Positions 1-8,707 of a DNA stretch of 64,000 nt are shown one piece after another. This DNA comes from Oribacterium sp. (lineage in GTDB: Bacteria; Bacillota_A; Clostridia; Lachnospirales; Lachnospiraceae): contig JAGAXP010000317.1 in NCBI GenBank assembly GCA_017940955.1, positions 20,931-84,930 of the forward strand, written 5' to 3'. The notes under the pieces were generated by a model, which saw nothing but the letters and a program-made list of their open reading frames with translations, was not told where the DNA came from and did no database searches. The translations under genes and the position numbers were made by a program. Each line of letters begins with the position of its first letter. Position 1 is the stretch's first letter.

Positions 1-10
1 AACAGAAAAA

Positions 11-1456
11 ATGGCAGATAATAATTTGAAAAGCAAGGTGATAAGCGGGCTTTTCTGGAAGGTGCTGGAGCAGTGCGGTTCCCAGGGAGTGCAGTTTGTG
101 GTTGCCCTCATACTGGCGAGACTCATGACTCCCACCGAGTACGGAACCATCAGCCTCATCACCATATTTATAACAATAGCAAATACCTTTGTGCAGTCCG
201 GCTTCGCAACGGCTCTTGTGCAGGGGAAGGATATAAAGGAAGAGGATTACAGCTCGGTTTTCTGGATCAGCATGCTGCTGGCCCTGGGATGCTATCTGGT
301 GCTTTTTGCGGGAGCGCCATGGATTTCCGACTATTACGGAATTCCGGTGCTTAGAGAGCTTGTAAGAGTTATGGGAATCGTACTTTTTCCCGGAGCTATA
401 GTGTCAATACAGACAGCCTTCGTGGCGAGAAATCTCAGGTTCAGGCAGCTCTTTCAGTCAACCATGATTGCGGTGCTTATCTCGGGAGCGGTGTCCATCG
501 CCCTCGCCATGCAGGGCTTCGGCGTATGGGCCATGGCAGCCCAGCAGATATCCTACTACTTCTCACTTATGATAGTGATGCTCTTCACCGTAAGGTGGTA
601 TCCTCACTTTCTGTTCCGCTCAGGGCGTCTAAAGCAGCTCTTTTCCTTTGGCTGGAAGATACTTGCCTCGGGCCTTATCGATGCGGTGTGGCAGAATATT
701 TACGGCCTGATCATTGGCAAAAAATACTCAAGTGCCGATCTCGGAGCCTATAACAGAGGTGAGCAGTTCCCGAAGATCATCGCAACGAATCTTTCCACTG
801 CCATTCAGTCGGTAATGCTTCCGGCTTACAGCAAACAGCAGGATGATCCTGAAATGCTCCGGCGTATGGCCAGCAGATCCATAAGGCTCAGCGCCTTCGT
901 GATCTTCCCAATGATGGCGGGACTTGCAGCGGTTTCGAGACCACTTGTAGAGATTCTCCTTACAGAGAAATGGCTGGTGGCGGCGCCGTATCTGGTGCTG
1001 CTGGCTGTGAGCTACGCGGTCTATCCCATTCACATCATCAACCTTCAGGTCATGAATGCCATGGGAAGGTCCGATCTTTTCCTGAAACTCGAGTTAATAA
1101 AAAAGACTCTCGGCATTGTAATACTGCTTTTGAGTCTTCCTTTCGGTATATGGCCAATGCTTATACTTAAAGTCATTGACGAGTATCTCTGTACCGTCAT
1201 CAATGCCTGGCCGAACGGTAAGCTTATAGGCTACGGACCCCTTAGGCAGTGGATCGAGGTATTGCCTTCCCTGGTGGTTTCGGTGCTTATGGGTGCGGCT
1301 GCCTGGAGTGTGGAGCTTCTCCGGTTTGCTCCGGTTCCGACATTGATCCTTCAGATGGTGACGGGAGTTATCGTATATCTTTTGGCTTCTTATATTTTTA
1401 ACCGCGAGCCTTTGGACTATATCGTCTCATTAGTCTCGAAGCGTACTCAAAGGTAG
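11..1456 (+). CDS. Polysaccharide flippase (MOP/Wzx-like)
   Basis: Predicted lipid-linked oligosaccharide flippase of the MOP exporter superfamily (polysaccharide biosynthesis protein family). It would move undecaprenyl-linked repeat units across the membrane. The 481-residue protein is built almost entirely of hydrophobic helices, about 12-14 segments, with the family's typical N-terminus (LFWKVLEQCGSQG) and a first helix rich in small residues. The start is the ATG at 11; the window begins just upstream, so a longer start cannot be excluded, though this N-terminus fits the family. It sits at the edge of a polysaccharide cluster, and its last 59 bases overlap the 3' end of the convergent glycosyltransferase. 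The exact substrate cannot be read from sequence. Confidence 0.9.
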   Translation: MADNNLKSKVISGLFWKVLEQCGSQGVQFVVALILARLMTPTEYGTISLITIFITIANTFVQSGFATALVQGKDIKEEDYSSVFWISMLLALGCYLVLFAGAPWISDYYGIPVLRELVRVMGIVLFPGAIVSIQTAFVARNLRFRQLFQSTMIAVLISGAVSIALAMQGFGVWAMAAQQISYYFSLMIVMLFTVRWYPHFLFRSGRLKQLFSFGWKILASGLIDAVWQNIYGLIIGKKYSSADLGAYNRGEQFPKIIATNLSTAIQSVMLPAYSKQQDDPEMLRRMASRSIRLSAFVIFPMMAGLAAVSRPLVEILLTEKWLVAAPYLVLLAVSYAVYPIHIINLQVMNAMGRSDLFLKLELIKKTLGIVILLLSLPFGIWPMLILKVIDEYLCTVINAWPNGKLIGYGPLRQWIEVLPSLVVSVLMGAAAWSVELLRFAPVPTLILQMVTGVIVYLLASYIFNREPLDYIVSLVSKRTQR

Positions 1457-2549
1457 CGGCAATAAGTCTTAATTCCAGAGTGAGGTATCGCAGGGGCGGT
1501 ACCTCATTTATTTTTGCCCTTTTGAGAGTTCTGAACTTGCTGAAGGCTTCAAAGATGCCCTCCATGTAGGCCTTTAAGAAGCCTTTTTTTGTGAAGAACA
1601 GTATCTTTATAAGGTAGCCTGCAAGGATAGGCAAAATGTTAAGTATCACCATAAACAGGGGCAGGTTCTTATAGAGAAGATACAGTGAGTTTCTTGCACT
1701 CAGGCGAACCTTAAAGGCATTGTACTTTGAGCCGCTGGTTCCGGAACCCACATGATGGACCAGAGCTTCGGGACAGTAGAGAACTTTGAAACCATAAAGC
1801 TGTGCCCTGTAGCAAAGGTCAATGTCTTCAAGATAGGCAAAGTGGTTCTCATCAAATAGTCCCACCTTTTCAAAATGTTCAGTTCTGTACATTGCAGCCC
1901 CTGCGCAGGCGGAGAAAACCTCTGACTCGGTATTCCATCTCTGAAGAGATGAAGGCTCGTCCAAACCTCTCTGGAACTGCCAGCCAAGAACCGTCATCTG
2001 ATCCCCGGCATCATCCATGATGGAAGGGTCATGCATTTTTACCATCTTGCTGGATATGGCAAAGACTTTCTTTTTAATGTCCTTGTCCATGCGGGTTTCC
2101 AGGATCTCTACGAAATCAGGAGCTGCCTTGGTATCATTATTTAAAAGTAAAGTGAACTCGATTTTATGCTCCATGGCATAGCGGATGCCCTGATTAACGG
2201 CACCGGAGAAGCCGAGGTTATCTTTGTTAAGTATTAGTTCTCGGTGAACCTTATCCTTTTCCTGCCAATGTTTAAGCCACTCTGTATCTTCTTCACCCGA
2301 GCCGTTATCGATTACGAGAGTTACGAAATGATCCACGGTCTGGGCATCTATGGCCTTCATGCAGTCATCGAGAAAACGTAAACCGTTATAGTTTGGGATA
2401 ACGATGACGGTTCGGAAACCTGAATAAGCTGAGTCATCAGTTGAAGCTTCATTGAAGGATCTTGTCTTATTGATTTTCTTGGAAAGCTCGGTTGTGGCCG
2501 CTTTGATGTTTTCTGTTGTTTCAGTATTGTTGTTTGTAGCTTTAGACAT
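1398..2549 (-). CDS. Family-2 glycosyltransferase (rhamnosyltransferase-like)
   Basis: Membrane-associated GT2 enzyme, 383 residues, predicted to add a sugar (often rhamnose in WbbL-like relatives) to a lipid-linked glycan. The GT-A domain begins near residue 47 with VIPNYNGLRFLDDCM, followed by VTLVIDNGSG and the nucleotide-sugar/metal motif LLLNNDTKAAPDF, then the ED-containing segment FAYLEDIDLCYR. A hydrophobic stretch near the C-terminus (LFMVILNILPILAGYLI) should anchor it in the membrane. The first 40 residues are polar and low-complexity. AAAGGT lies 10 bases ahead of the ATG. It reads toward the flippase and the two coding ends overlap. The donor sugar is not determinable here. Confidence 0.9.
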   Translation of the reverse strand: MSKATNNNTETTENIKAATTELSKKINKTRSFNEASTDDSAYSGFRTVIVIPNYNGLRFLDDCMKAIDAQTVDHFVTLVIDNGSGEEDTEWLKHWQEKDKVHRELILNKDNLGFSGAVNQGIRYAMEHKIEFTLLLNNDTKAAPDFVEILETRMDKDIKKKVFAISSKMVKMHDPSIMDDAGDQMTVLGWQFQRGLDEPSSLQRWNTESEVFSACAGAAMYRTEHFEKVGLFDENHFAYLEDIDLCYRAQLYGFKVLYCPEALVHHVGSGTSGSKYNAFKVRLSARNSLYLLYKNLPLFMVILNILPILAGYLIKILFFTKKGFLKAYMEGIFEAFSKFRTLKRAKINEVPPLRYLTLELRLIAATFEYASRLMRRYSPKARG

Positions 2550-2611
2550 TATGTTTGTACCTTTGTCCCATCTTTACAAATCCGTGTAGACACGCAGAAT
2601 ACCGTCTGTCA

Positions 2612-3907
2612 TTATTCTGCGTGTCGTTTACCAATCCCAGCCAATTTGAAGGCTAACATCTCGGTGATATATATCAGTATAGAGCAAAATGCGAAAATGA
2701 ATAAGGAGTAAATCAGGCTGTATAGTATTAGCCCAAGTGATGTCTCTCCAAAGAAGGCTTTAAACGCTGCCTCAAGTCCTGTTGCTCTAAAATGATTGGT
2801 AAATACGTAGTGTATCAGATAAATATAAAATGTATAGCCTCCAAGGGTGGAAATGAGCATACCCACGGCAGAGTAAGGTACTGCTATGCTGCCTGACGAT
2901 TGCTTTGTCTGATCTTTAAAGCTGCCATTGTCAGTGTTTGCTGAGCTTACAGATGAAAATCCGCTTTTGTATTGAAGCTTTAATGGAAGCAAAAGCACAA
3001 ATCCTGAAAGACTTACTGTCTGAAAGGCACAGATCAGTCCGCTCCAGCTTGTGAAATAGTAATCTGTATTCAATTCATCTACCGATCTTCCAATCATAAG
3101 TCCCTGTATATAAACATGCTTCTGAAGAAAGAAAAGTACTGTCGAAAGGATTATGAACATGAGTAAAAACAGTAAGGGTAAGCGTTTGTTCTTAGTAAGA
3201 GGCTGCTCAATAGCCCGCACCTTTTTTATCCACGAGTAAAAAAGATATCCTGCAATAGCGTACAGTGCCGGTTTTCCCATGGCTTCGGGAATATATATCC
3301 CGAAGGGCAGAACCACCAGGGCACTAAGGTTCACAAGAGTGTAGTGAAAAACCCCGATCAGAAGCATTAGCTTGAGAGCAGTAGTTTCATCATGTTTAAC
3401 TAGCGTCAGTATCACAGGCATCCAGAACATGATGGAAGCGTAACTGAAGATATACCATAAGTGATCTGCATAAATGCCGAAACGCACAGTATCAAAAGCA
3501 AGGAACCCCTGAAGCATATCTGAAAGAATAGCCAAAGGCTGTGAACTCATAATGCTTTGTAAAAGCCCCATCCCCGGGGTATCGATCCAGGGGCGAATGA
3601 GGCCGAGGCAGAATACAAAGATTGCTGTCGGCAGGATAACACCCTTCAGAAAACGTAATATTATATGCGAAAGTGTCTGCTTCTTACTGATAAAAAAACC
3701 GCTTATCAGAAAAAAGGTGGCCACCGCAGGACCGTTCATAACATTTATAAAAACCACAGCATCCCTGAGAGTCGTTTCCGAAAAGGGAAAAGGTCTCACA
3801 TGTATCATTATGACCATAAGGCAGGCGATGATACGGAGAAGTTCGACATTCAGATCCCGGGAAGCAGACTTAAAACTAAGACTTTGTGTTGGATTTGATT
3901 CTAACAT
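2612..3907 (-). CDS. Acyltransferase-3 family membrane protein
   Basis: Integral membrane acyltransferase (Acyl_transf_3, OafA/WecH type), 431 residues, predicted to transfer an acetyl or similar group to a surface glycan. The first transmembrane segment carries the family motif LNVELLRIIACLMVIMIHVR with the conserved histidine, and about ten helices follow. A polar insertion near residues 310-340 (SSVSSANTDNGSFKDQ) is probably a cytoplasmic or external loop. AAAGGA lies upstream of the ATG. It lies 62 bases behind the GT2 gene on the same strand, so the two are probably co-transcribed, acyltransferase first. Acyl group and acceptor are unknown. Confidence 0.88.
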   Translation of the reverse strand: MLESNPTQSLSFKSASRDLNVELLRIIACLMVIMIHVRPFPFSETTLRDAVVFINVMNGPAVATFFLISGFFISKKQTLSHIILRFLKGVILPTAIFVFCLGLIRPWIDTPGMGLLQSIMSSQPLAILSDMLQGFLAFDTVRFGIYADHLWYIFSYASIMFWMPVILTLVKHDETTALKLMLLIGVFHYTLVNLSALVVLPFGIYIPEAMGKPALYAIAGYLFYSWIKKVRAIEQPLTKNKRLPLLFLLMFIILSTVLFFLQKHVYIQGLMIGRSVDELNTDYYFTSWSGLICAFQTVSLSGFVLLLPLKLQYKSGFSSVSSANTDNGSFKDQTKQSSGSIAVPYSAVGMLISTLGGYTFYIYLIHYVFTNHFRATGLEAAFKAFFGETSLGLILYSLIYSLFIFAFCSILIYITEMLAFKLAGIGKRHAE

Positions 3908-3968
3908 TCTATCTATCCTTTGTATGTATTTCCGATTTACGATTCAAGATTATATCATGACAGAGCAT

Positions 3969-4010
3969 GACTATACAAATCTCCGTAGAATTGAGGGCAT
4001 TTGTATAGTC
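3969..4010. repeat. 12-bp perfect inverted repeat
   Basis: GACTATACAAAT (3969-3980) is repeated inverted at 3999-4010 with an 18-base gap. It lies between the divergent acyltransferase and nuclease genes, so it may be an operator or a leader hairpin of either transcript. Neither arm is followed by a U-tract, which argues against a terminator. Confidence 0.5.
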
Positions 4011-4146
4011 TGAATTTAGACAATATGATTTTTATTTATGTTGTGTTAAGGTTTATGAAAATCAAAGACGCGCATTGATTTTGAAGAATCTACTTACATT
4101 GTGTATTCATGTTTGACATGATAATATGAAAGCAAAGGAAACATAA

Positions 4147-5079
4147 TTGGATAAGGAAATTGATACAGAAAAAAACATAGAATTAGACGGCTTTCTTGAG
4201 GAAAATGAGCCTAGGAGCAAATGGGTGGCTAAGGCTTCCGTTTTCACAAATCTTTTCAGCGATGTGCGATATACATATCAGCTGTACAAAGCATTACATC
4301 CGGAGGATGATAAAACTACAATTGATGAGATTACGTTGATGACTATCGAGAGTCATATGCTGAATCAGCAGTACAATGATCTCGGATTTATGGTTGGTGA
4401 AAGCCTGATAATATTGGCAGAGGCACAGAGCACCTGGAGTGAGAATATTGTAGTACGAGTTCTGCTTTATGTAGTACAGACGTGGTATAAATATATAAAG
4501 AAAAAGGGATTTGACATATATGCAGAAGACAGGATTCCATTACCAATTCCCGAACTTTATGTGATATATACCGGTTCTAAAAATGGCAATAAGCCTGAAA
4601 AACTGACATTGAAGGACAATCTTTTTAATGGGAAAGATATCTGTTTTAACTGTGAAGTAAAGATTCTTTATGACGGATCCAAAGGAGATATTATCAACCA
4701 ATATGTAAGGTTCTGTCATATATTTAATGAACAGATGAAGATTAACGGTCGTACAAGGAAAACTGTGGAGGAGACCATCAGGATTTGTCAAAGTGAAGCT
4801 GTTTTGAAAGATTATCTTGAACGAGAAAGAGAGGAGATTATGGATATAATGTTGTCTTTATTTGATGAAGAAACATTGATGAAAAATCATGATGCGACGA
4901 TTGAACGTAAGGTTAGAAAAGAAGCTCTTAGAGAAGGCAGAATTGAAGGACGAAAAGAAACAACTGATTTGTTGAACTACCTGTGGGAAAATAATCGTGG
5001 AGATGATGCAATAAGAGCTTCTAAGGATGAACATTTTCTTGAACAACTTTTAGAAGAATTTCGGAGCGGTAAATTATAG
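4147..5079 (+). CDS. Rpn-type PD-(D/E)XK nuclease (putative transposase family)
   Basis: Member of the Rpn/YhgA-like recombination-promoting nuclease family, 310 residues. The N-terminal PD-(D/E)XK core is visible: VFTNLFSDVRYTYQLYKALH, then NDLGFMVG supplying the acidic residue and IILAEAQSTWSENIVVRVL, the family's E-x-Q-ST segment. The C-terminal third is charged and repetitive (ALREGRIEGRKETT), typical of these proteins. The start is a TTG preceded by AAAGGAAA; no better ATG exists. Relatives cleave DNA and can stimulate RecA-independent recombination; that activity is not demonstrated here. AT content is higher than in the adjacent polysaccharide genes. A small protein follows at 5187. 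Confidence 0.82.
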   Translation: MDKEIDTEKNIELDGFLEENEPRSKWVAKASVFTNLFSDVRYTYQLYKALHPEDDKTTIDEITLMTIESHMLNQQYNDLGFMVGESLIILAEAQSTWSENIVVRVLLYVVQTWYKYIKKKGFDIYAEDRIPLPIPELYVIYTGSKNGNKPEKLTLKDNLFNGKDICFNCEVKILYDGSKGDIINQYVRFCHIFNEQMKINGRTRKTVEETIRICQSEAVLKDYLEREREEIMDIMLSLFDEETLMKNHDATIERKVRKEALREGRIEGRKETTDLLNYLWENNRGDDAIRASKDEHFLEQLLEEFRSGKL

Positions 5080-5186
5080 CCTACCATGATACACCGATGT
5101 ATAGGTAAGAGATATTATAAAGGCATTATTTCGAAAGATTGTTGTGCATAACACACTCATTACAATTAATAGAGGGGTCGGAAATT

Positions 5187-5384
5187 ATGTGTAACTTAGG
5201 TCAAGGAATAAGGGAAAAAGCAATTATTGAGACAACAGCCACCATTGTAATGAATATAATGAATAATGAACACGTTTCGTTTGATGAAGCGTATGATTCT
5301 ACCTATCTTCCTGATGACAGCAAGGAGGAAGTTAAGACATACATAAAAGAACAGAATGCTAAAAAGAAACAACAGATTTGCTGA
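5187..5384 (+). CDS. Small hypothetical protein after the Rpn nuclease
   Basis: Sixty-five-residue protein of unknown function, starting MCNLGQGIREKAIIE. The ATG at 5187 is chosen over an in-frame TTG 48 bases upstream because AGAGGGG sits just ahead of it. It is rich in charged residues and predicted helical, with a lysine-rich end (KEQNAKKKQQIC). Small MCNL-type proteins are common near Rpn-like genes in Lachnospiraceae and resemble detached C-terminal tails of nuclease-family proteins; that resemblance is from memory of the family, not a search. It lies 107 bases behind the nuclease and may share its transcript. Confidence 0.6.
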   Translation: MCNLGQGIREKAIIETTATIVMNIMNNEHVSFDEAYDSTYLPDDSKEEVKTYIKEQNAKKKQQIC

Positions 5385-5552
5385 CATTGAGCCTCAAATT
5401 ATACACACAATATCGAGACTTTTCGTATCTTAATTTGTCTAAATATCATCTTGTTTTGATGTTTGCAGTGGACTATGCTTTCTCTGTTATTATTCTGAGA
5501 CCTGTCATTACAGATCTGTAAATAAACATTATCAAAAGAAGGTGTATTTAAA

Positions 5553-5927
5553 ATGAAATATGTAAAAGAGGTGGCATGGATCATGGCCTTTACCTTTATC
5601 GGGGAGGCTCTGAACAAACTGCTGCCGTTGCCGATTCCGGCAGGGGTTTACGGGCTTGTCCTGCTTCTCGCAGGGCTCATCACGGGAATAGTAAAGCTTG
5701 AGGATGTGGAAGCAACCGGAGGATTTCTACTTGATACCATGACGCTAATGTTTATTCCCGCTGCTGTTGGAATCATGAGCGTGACGGACATTCTTCTTCC
5801 TGTACTTGTGCCCTATCTTGTGATCATAATATCATCAACCGTTATCGTAATGACTGTTACAGGCATCGCGGCATCATTGATCCTCAGACATTCAGAAAAA
5901 AAGGAATATACGGAGGCTGCAGAATGA
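5553..5927 (+). CDS. lrgA: LrgA/CidA family membrane protein
   Basis: Small holin-like membrane protein of the CidA/LrgA family, 124 residues with four predicted helices. Family signatures include FIGEALNKLLPLPIPAGVYG near residues 14-32 and LLDTMTLMFIPAAVG further on. In related Firmicutes LrgA works with LrgB in control of murein hydrolase export or in pyruvate/glycolate transport. GAAGGTG lies upstream of the ATG. Its stop overlaps the next start (ATGA), so it is translationally coupled to lrgB. Confidence 0.92.
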   Translation: MKYVKEVAWIMAFTFIGEALNKLLPLPIPAGVYGLVLLLAGLITGIVKLEDVEATGGFLLDTMTLMFIPAAVGIMSVTDILLPVLVPYLVIIISSTVIVMTVTGIAASLILRHSEKKEYTEAAE

Positions 5928-6631
5928 AAGAAACATTAATCAATGCTGTAGCAGGTTCCGACTATTTTGGACTGTTCCTAAGCATCGGACTTTTCATAAT
6001 TGCCCTGAAACTGAAAGCCAGGTTTAAATTTGCCATACTGAACCCTTTGCTGGTCTCTACGGTACTTTGCATAATTGTTCTTGTGGTGCTGGACATTCCC
6101 TACGAAACCTACCGCGACAGCGCAAAGATGCTCAGTTACCTTCTGACTCCGGCTACGGTATGTCTTGCGGTTCCAATGTATAAGCAGCTGAAGCTTCTCA
6201 AGGATAATCTGGCTGCTGTGGCCATCGGAATCACGACCGGAACCTGCTGCTCCATCCTGAGTATTTTGCTCATGGGAAAGCTTTTTGGTCTTACAGGTGA
6301 CCACATAGCAACATTACTTCCCAAGTCCATCACAACCGCCATAGGCATGGGCGTATCGGAGGAAGCCGGCGGTATTGTGACCCTTACGGTTGCGGCAATC
6401 ATCATAACCGGTATTCTCGGAAACATGATAGCCGAGACCATCTTCAAAATCTTTCATATCGAACATCCGGTGGCAAAAGGCCTGGCTCTCGGAACCTCCG
6501 CTCATGCGGTTGGAACCGCAAAGGCTCTGGAGCTTGGAGAGGTTGAGGGAGCCATGAGCTCACTGAGCATCTGTGTAGCCGGAATACTTACGGTTATTCT
6601 TGTTCCATTGGTAAGCGGGACACTTTACTGA
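5924..6631 (+). CDS. lrgB: LrgB family membrane protein
   Basis: LrgB/CidB family protein, 235 residues, with about seven or eight transmembrane helices and the conserved region LPKSITTAIGMGVSEEAGG (residues ~136-154) plus GTSAHAVGTAKALELGE near residue 190. It is the partner of the LrgA encoded immediately upstream with a 4-base overlap. The pair ends at a strong terminator 110 bases downstream. No two-component regulator of the LytSR type lies beside it, which is the usual arrangement in staphylococci. Confidence 0.93.
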   Translation: MKETLINAVAGSDYFGLFLSIGLFIIALKLKARFKFAILNPLLVSTVLCIIVLVVLDIPYETYRDSAKMLSYLLTPATVCLAVPMYKQLKLLKDNLAAVAIGITTGTCCSILSILLMGKLFGLTGDHIATLLPKSITTAIGMGVSEEAGGIVTLTVAAIIITGILGNMIAETIFKIFHIEHPVAKGLALGTSAHAVGTAKALELGEVEGAMSSLSICVAGILTVILVPLVSGTLY

Positions 6632-6684
6632 TGCTATAACCAACGAAAGCCACTGTGAATTTGCTTAACCAATACGACTTCAGG

Positions 6685-6726
6685 CATGATGATATGTTCA
6701 GAGCATTCTGAATATCAATATACCTT
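6685..6726. repeat. Shared 3'-UTR motif, copy 1
   Basis: About 42 bases that align with 10875-10917. Common core pieces are TGATGAYATRTTCAGA and ATCAATATACCTT. Both copies lie between a stop codon and an intrinsic terminator, behind unrelated genes (lrgB and the secreted repeat protein). Confidence 0.5.
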
Positions 6727-6741
6727 CGTTTCAAAACCGGA

Positions 6742-6780
6742 GCCTCTGTCTTGATTACGGGACAGAGGCCCTGTTTTTTT
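6742..6780 (+). terminator. Intrinsic terminator after lrgAB
   Basis: Perfect 9-bp stem GCCTCTGTC / GACAGAGGC (6742-6750 with 6761-6769), a 10-base loop, then CCTG and a run of eight T. It ends the lrgAB transcript and insulates the nuclease gene downstream. Confidence 0.9.
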
Positions 6781-6884
6781 ATTCAGCTTATTTGATGTAG
6801 GGGGCATCGCTATGCGTTTACTATAATTATGGTATTTAGTATACTGTTATCAAGAGTGTTTGAATCATAAAGGAGCGCTGGACC

Positions 6885-8483
6885 ATGGGAGAATTGATCA
6901 GAAAACTGCCTGTAGGTATACAGGGATTTGAGAAACTAAGGACTGATAATTTCCTTTATGTTGACAAGACAGAATATATCTACAGACTGGCTCATAATAA
7001 TGTTCCTTATTTTTTGTCGAGACCCAGGAGATTCGGAAAGAGTCTTTTGCTATCTGCTATGAAGGCATATTGGGAGGGGAAGAAGGAATTATTTAAGGGA
7101 CTTGCAATAGAAGAGCTGGAGAAGGATAATGCAGAGGCCTGGAAAAGATATCCCGTATTTTATCTGGACTTTAATGGTGACAACTATTTACAGACCCCGA
7201 TAGAGACAGTTCTTGATGGAATGCTTTCGGATTGGGAAGCAATTTATGGTGAACAATATAAAGACCGAACCCTGGGGGATCGTTTCCAAAAAGTCATGGA
7301 ACTGGCTGCTGAAAAGACCGGGTTGAGAAGCGTAGTTCTGATTGATGAATATGATAAGCCGTTATTGGACACGATAAATAATCCGGAATTGCAGAATTAT
7401 ATTAAAGAGGTATTCAAAGGTTTTTTCAGCAGGTTGAAAAAAGCCGATGAATCAATTCAGTTCATCTTTATTACAGGCGTTACTAAATTTCATAAGGTCA
7501 GCATTTTTAGTGATCTTAATCAACTCAAAGATATTTCCATGGACAAAGAATATGCTGCGTTATGTGGAATTACTGATAGTGAGATAACGAACTTTTTCGA
7601 CCGGGAATTACAAATGTTGGCGGATTGTCATGGCCTAAGTATTGATGAGTGTCTGGATGCTATCAAAAAACAATATGATGGTTATCGGTTTTATCCATCC
7701 TCTGAGGGTGTTTATAATCCCTTTAGTCTGTTGAATGCATTTTTCTCAAAAGAGTTTGGTTCTTACTGGTTTGAAACAGGGACACCGACATTTCTTTTAA
7801 GTAAAATAAAGGAAAGCAGATTTGATGTTCGGAAGTTTACAAACAGAACAATTTATGCAGATGAAGCGACCCTGAAGGATTATACGGGAGATACATTGGA
7901 TCTTATTCCTCTTCTCTATCAGACGGGATATCTTACAATAGCTGATTTTGATAAAAGGCGCAGAAGATACACATTATGCTTCCCGAATGATGAAGTGAAA
8001 TATGGCTTTGTCGATAGCCTTTTGAAATATTATGTGCCAAAGGCAACATCAGGAAACGGTCTTGATATCTTTACTTTAGATGAATACATAGAAAGCGGAC
8101 AATTAGATAAAATCAGGGATGTGCTGTCGGGATTGTTTGCCAGCATCACCTATACACGAGAAGATGATCCTTTTGAGCATTATTTTCAGTCAGTAGTCTA
8201 TCTGCTTGTCATATTGCTTGGGAAGTATGTTGACTGCGAGAGACAGATTTATGATGGACGCATTGATCTATGTATTCAGACAGAGGACTACATTTACTTG
8301 TTTGAATTCAAGAGGGATGATACGGCAGAGTCTGCTCTTGCGCAGATTGATACAAAAGATTATGCACTGCCGTACATTGCTGACGGAAGACAGCTTTATA
8401 AGATTGGTGTTTCGTTTGATTCACGATCAAGGAAGCTTGTAGGATGGAAGGTGGCAGAAGCTAGTGATGATCCCGTAGAATAA
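6885..8483 (+). CDS. AAA-ATPase-like protein with PD-(D/E)XK nuclease domain
   Basis: Cytosolic protein of 532 residues combining an AAA-ATPase-like N-terminal domain (PF09820 type) with a C-terminal PD-(D/E)XK nuclease domain (PF08011 type). The ATPase part shows the family P-loop variant YFLSRPRRFGKSLLLS (residues ~40-55), a Walker B-like VVLIDEYDKPLLD near 151-163 and FIFITGVTKFHKVSIFSDL near 195-213. The nuclease core GRIDLCIQ...YLFEFKRD lies near residues 456-478 with a following ALAQI helix. Such proteins occur in many paralogues in gut bacteria; mobile-element or defence roles are proposed but unproven. AAGGAGCG precedes the ATG. A paralogue starts at 63309. Confidence 0.88.
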   Translation: MGELIRKLPVGIQGFEKLRTDNFLYVDKTEYIYRLAHNNVPYFLSRPRRFGKSLLLSAMKAYWEGKKELFKGLAIEELEKDNAEAWKRYPVFYLDFNGDNYLQTPIETVLDGMLSDWEAIYGEQYKDRTLGDRFQKVMELAAEKTGLRSVVLIDEYDKPLLDTINNPELQNYIKEVFKGFFSRLKKADESIQFIFITGVTKFHKVSIFSDLNQLKDISMDKEYAALCGITDSEITNFFDRELQMLADCHGLSIDECLDAIKKQYDGYRFYPSSEGVYNPFSLLNAFFSKEFGSYWFETGTPTFLLSKIKESRFDVRKFTNRTIYADEATLKDYTGDTLDLIPLLYQTGYLTIADFDKRRRRYTLCFPNDEVKYGFVDSLLKYYVPKATSGNGLDIFTLDEYIESGQLDKIRDVLSGLFASITYTREDDPFEHYFQSVVYLLVILLGKYVDCERQIYDGRIDLCIQTEDYIYLFEFKRDDTAESALAQIDTKDYALPYIADGRQLYKIGVSFDSRSRKLVGWKVAEASDDPVE

Positions 8484-8506
8484 AGGCCAAGGGAAATGAA
8501 TTGTGA

Positions 8507-8538
8507 AAGCAGTTGTGGGAAACCGCAGCTGCTTTTTT
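8507..8538 (+). terminator. Intrinsic terminator after AAA/nuclease gene
   Basis: Twelve-base stem AAGCAGTTGTGG / CCGCAGCTGCTT with two G-U pairs and a 4-base loop (8507-8534), followed by TTTTTT. It closes the nuclease gene. Confidence 0.82.
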
Positions 8539-8707
8539 GCGTTCAAAGAACAAGCGGTAATGTGGCTTAGACTTTGATAAATCACACAAAATCCTGTTGT
8601 CAAGAGGTTTGACATTTATTAAAAATCTCTAAATATTTGAAAACGCCAATTATATTTATATATATCATGATAAAATGTGATTCAGAGAAAAATCGTGGTT
8701 TTAACCC

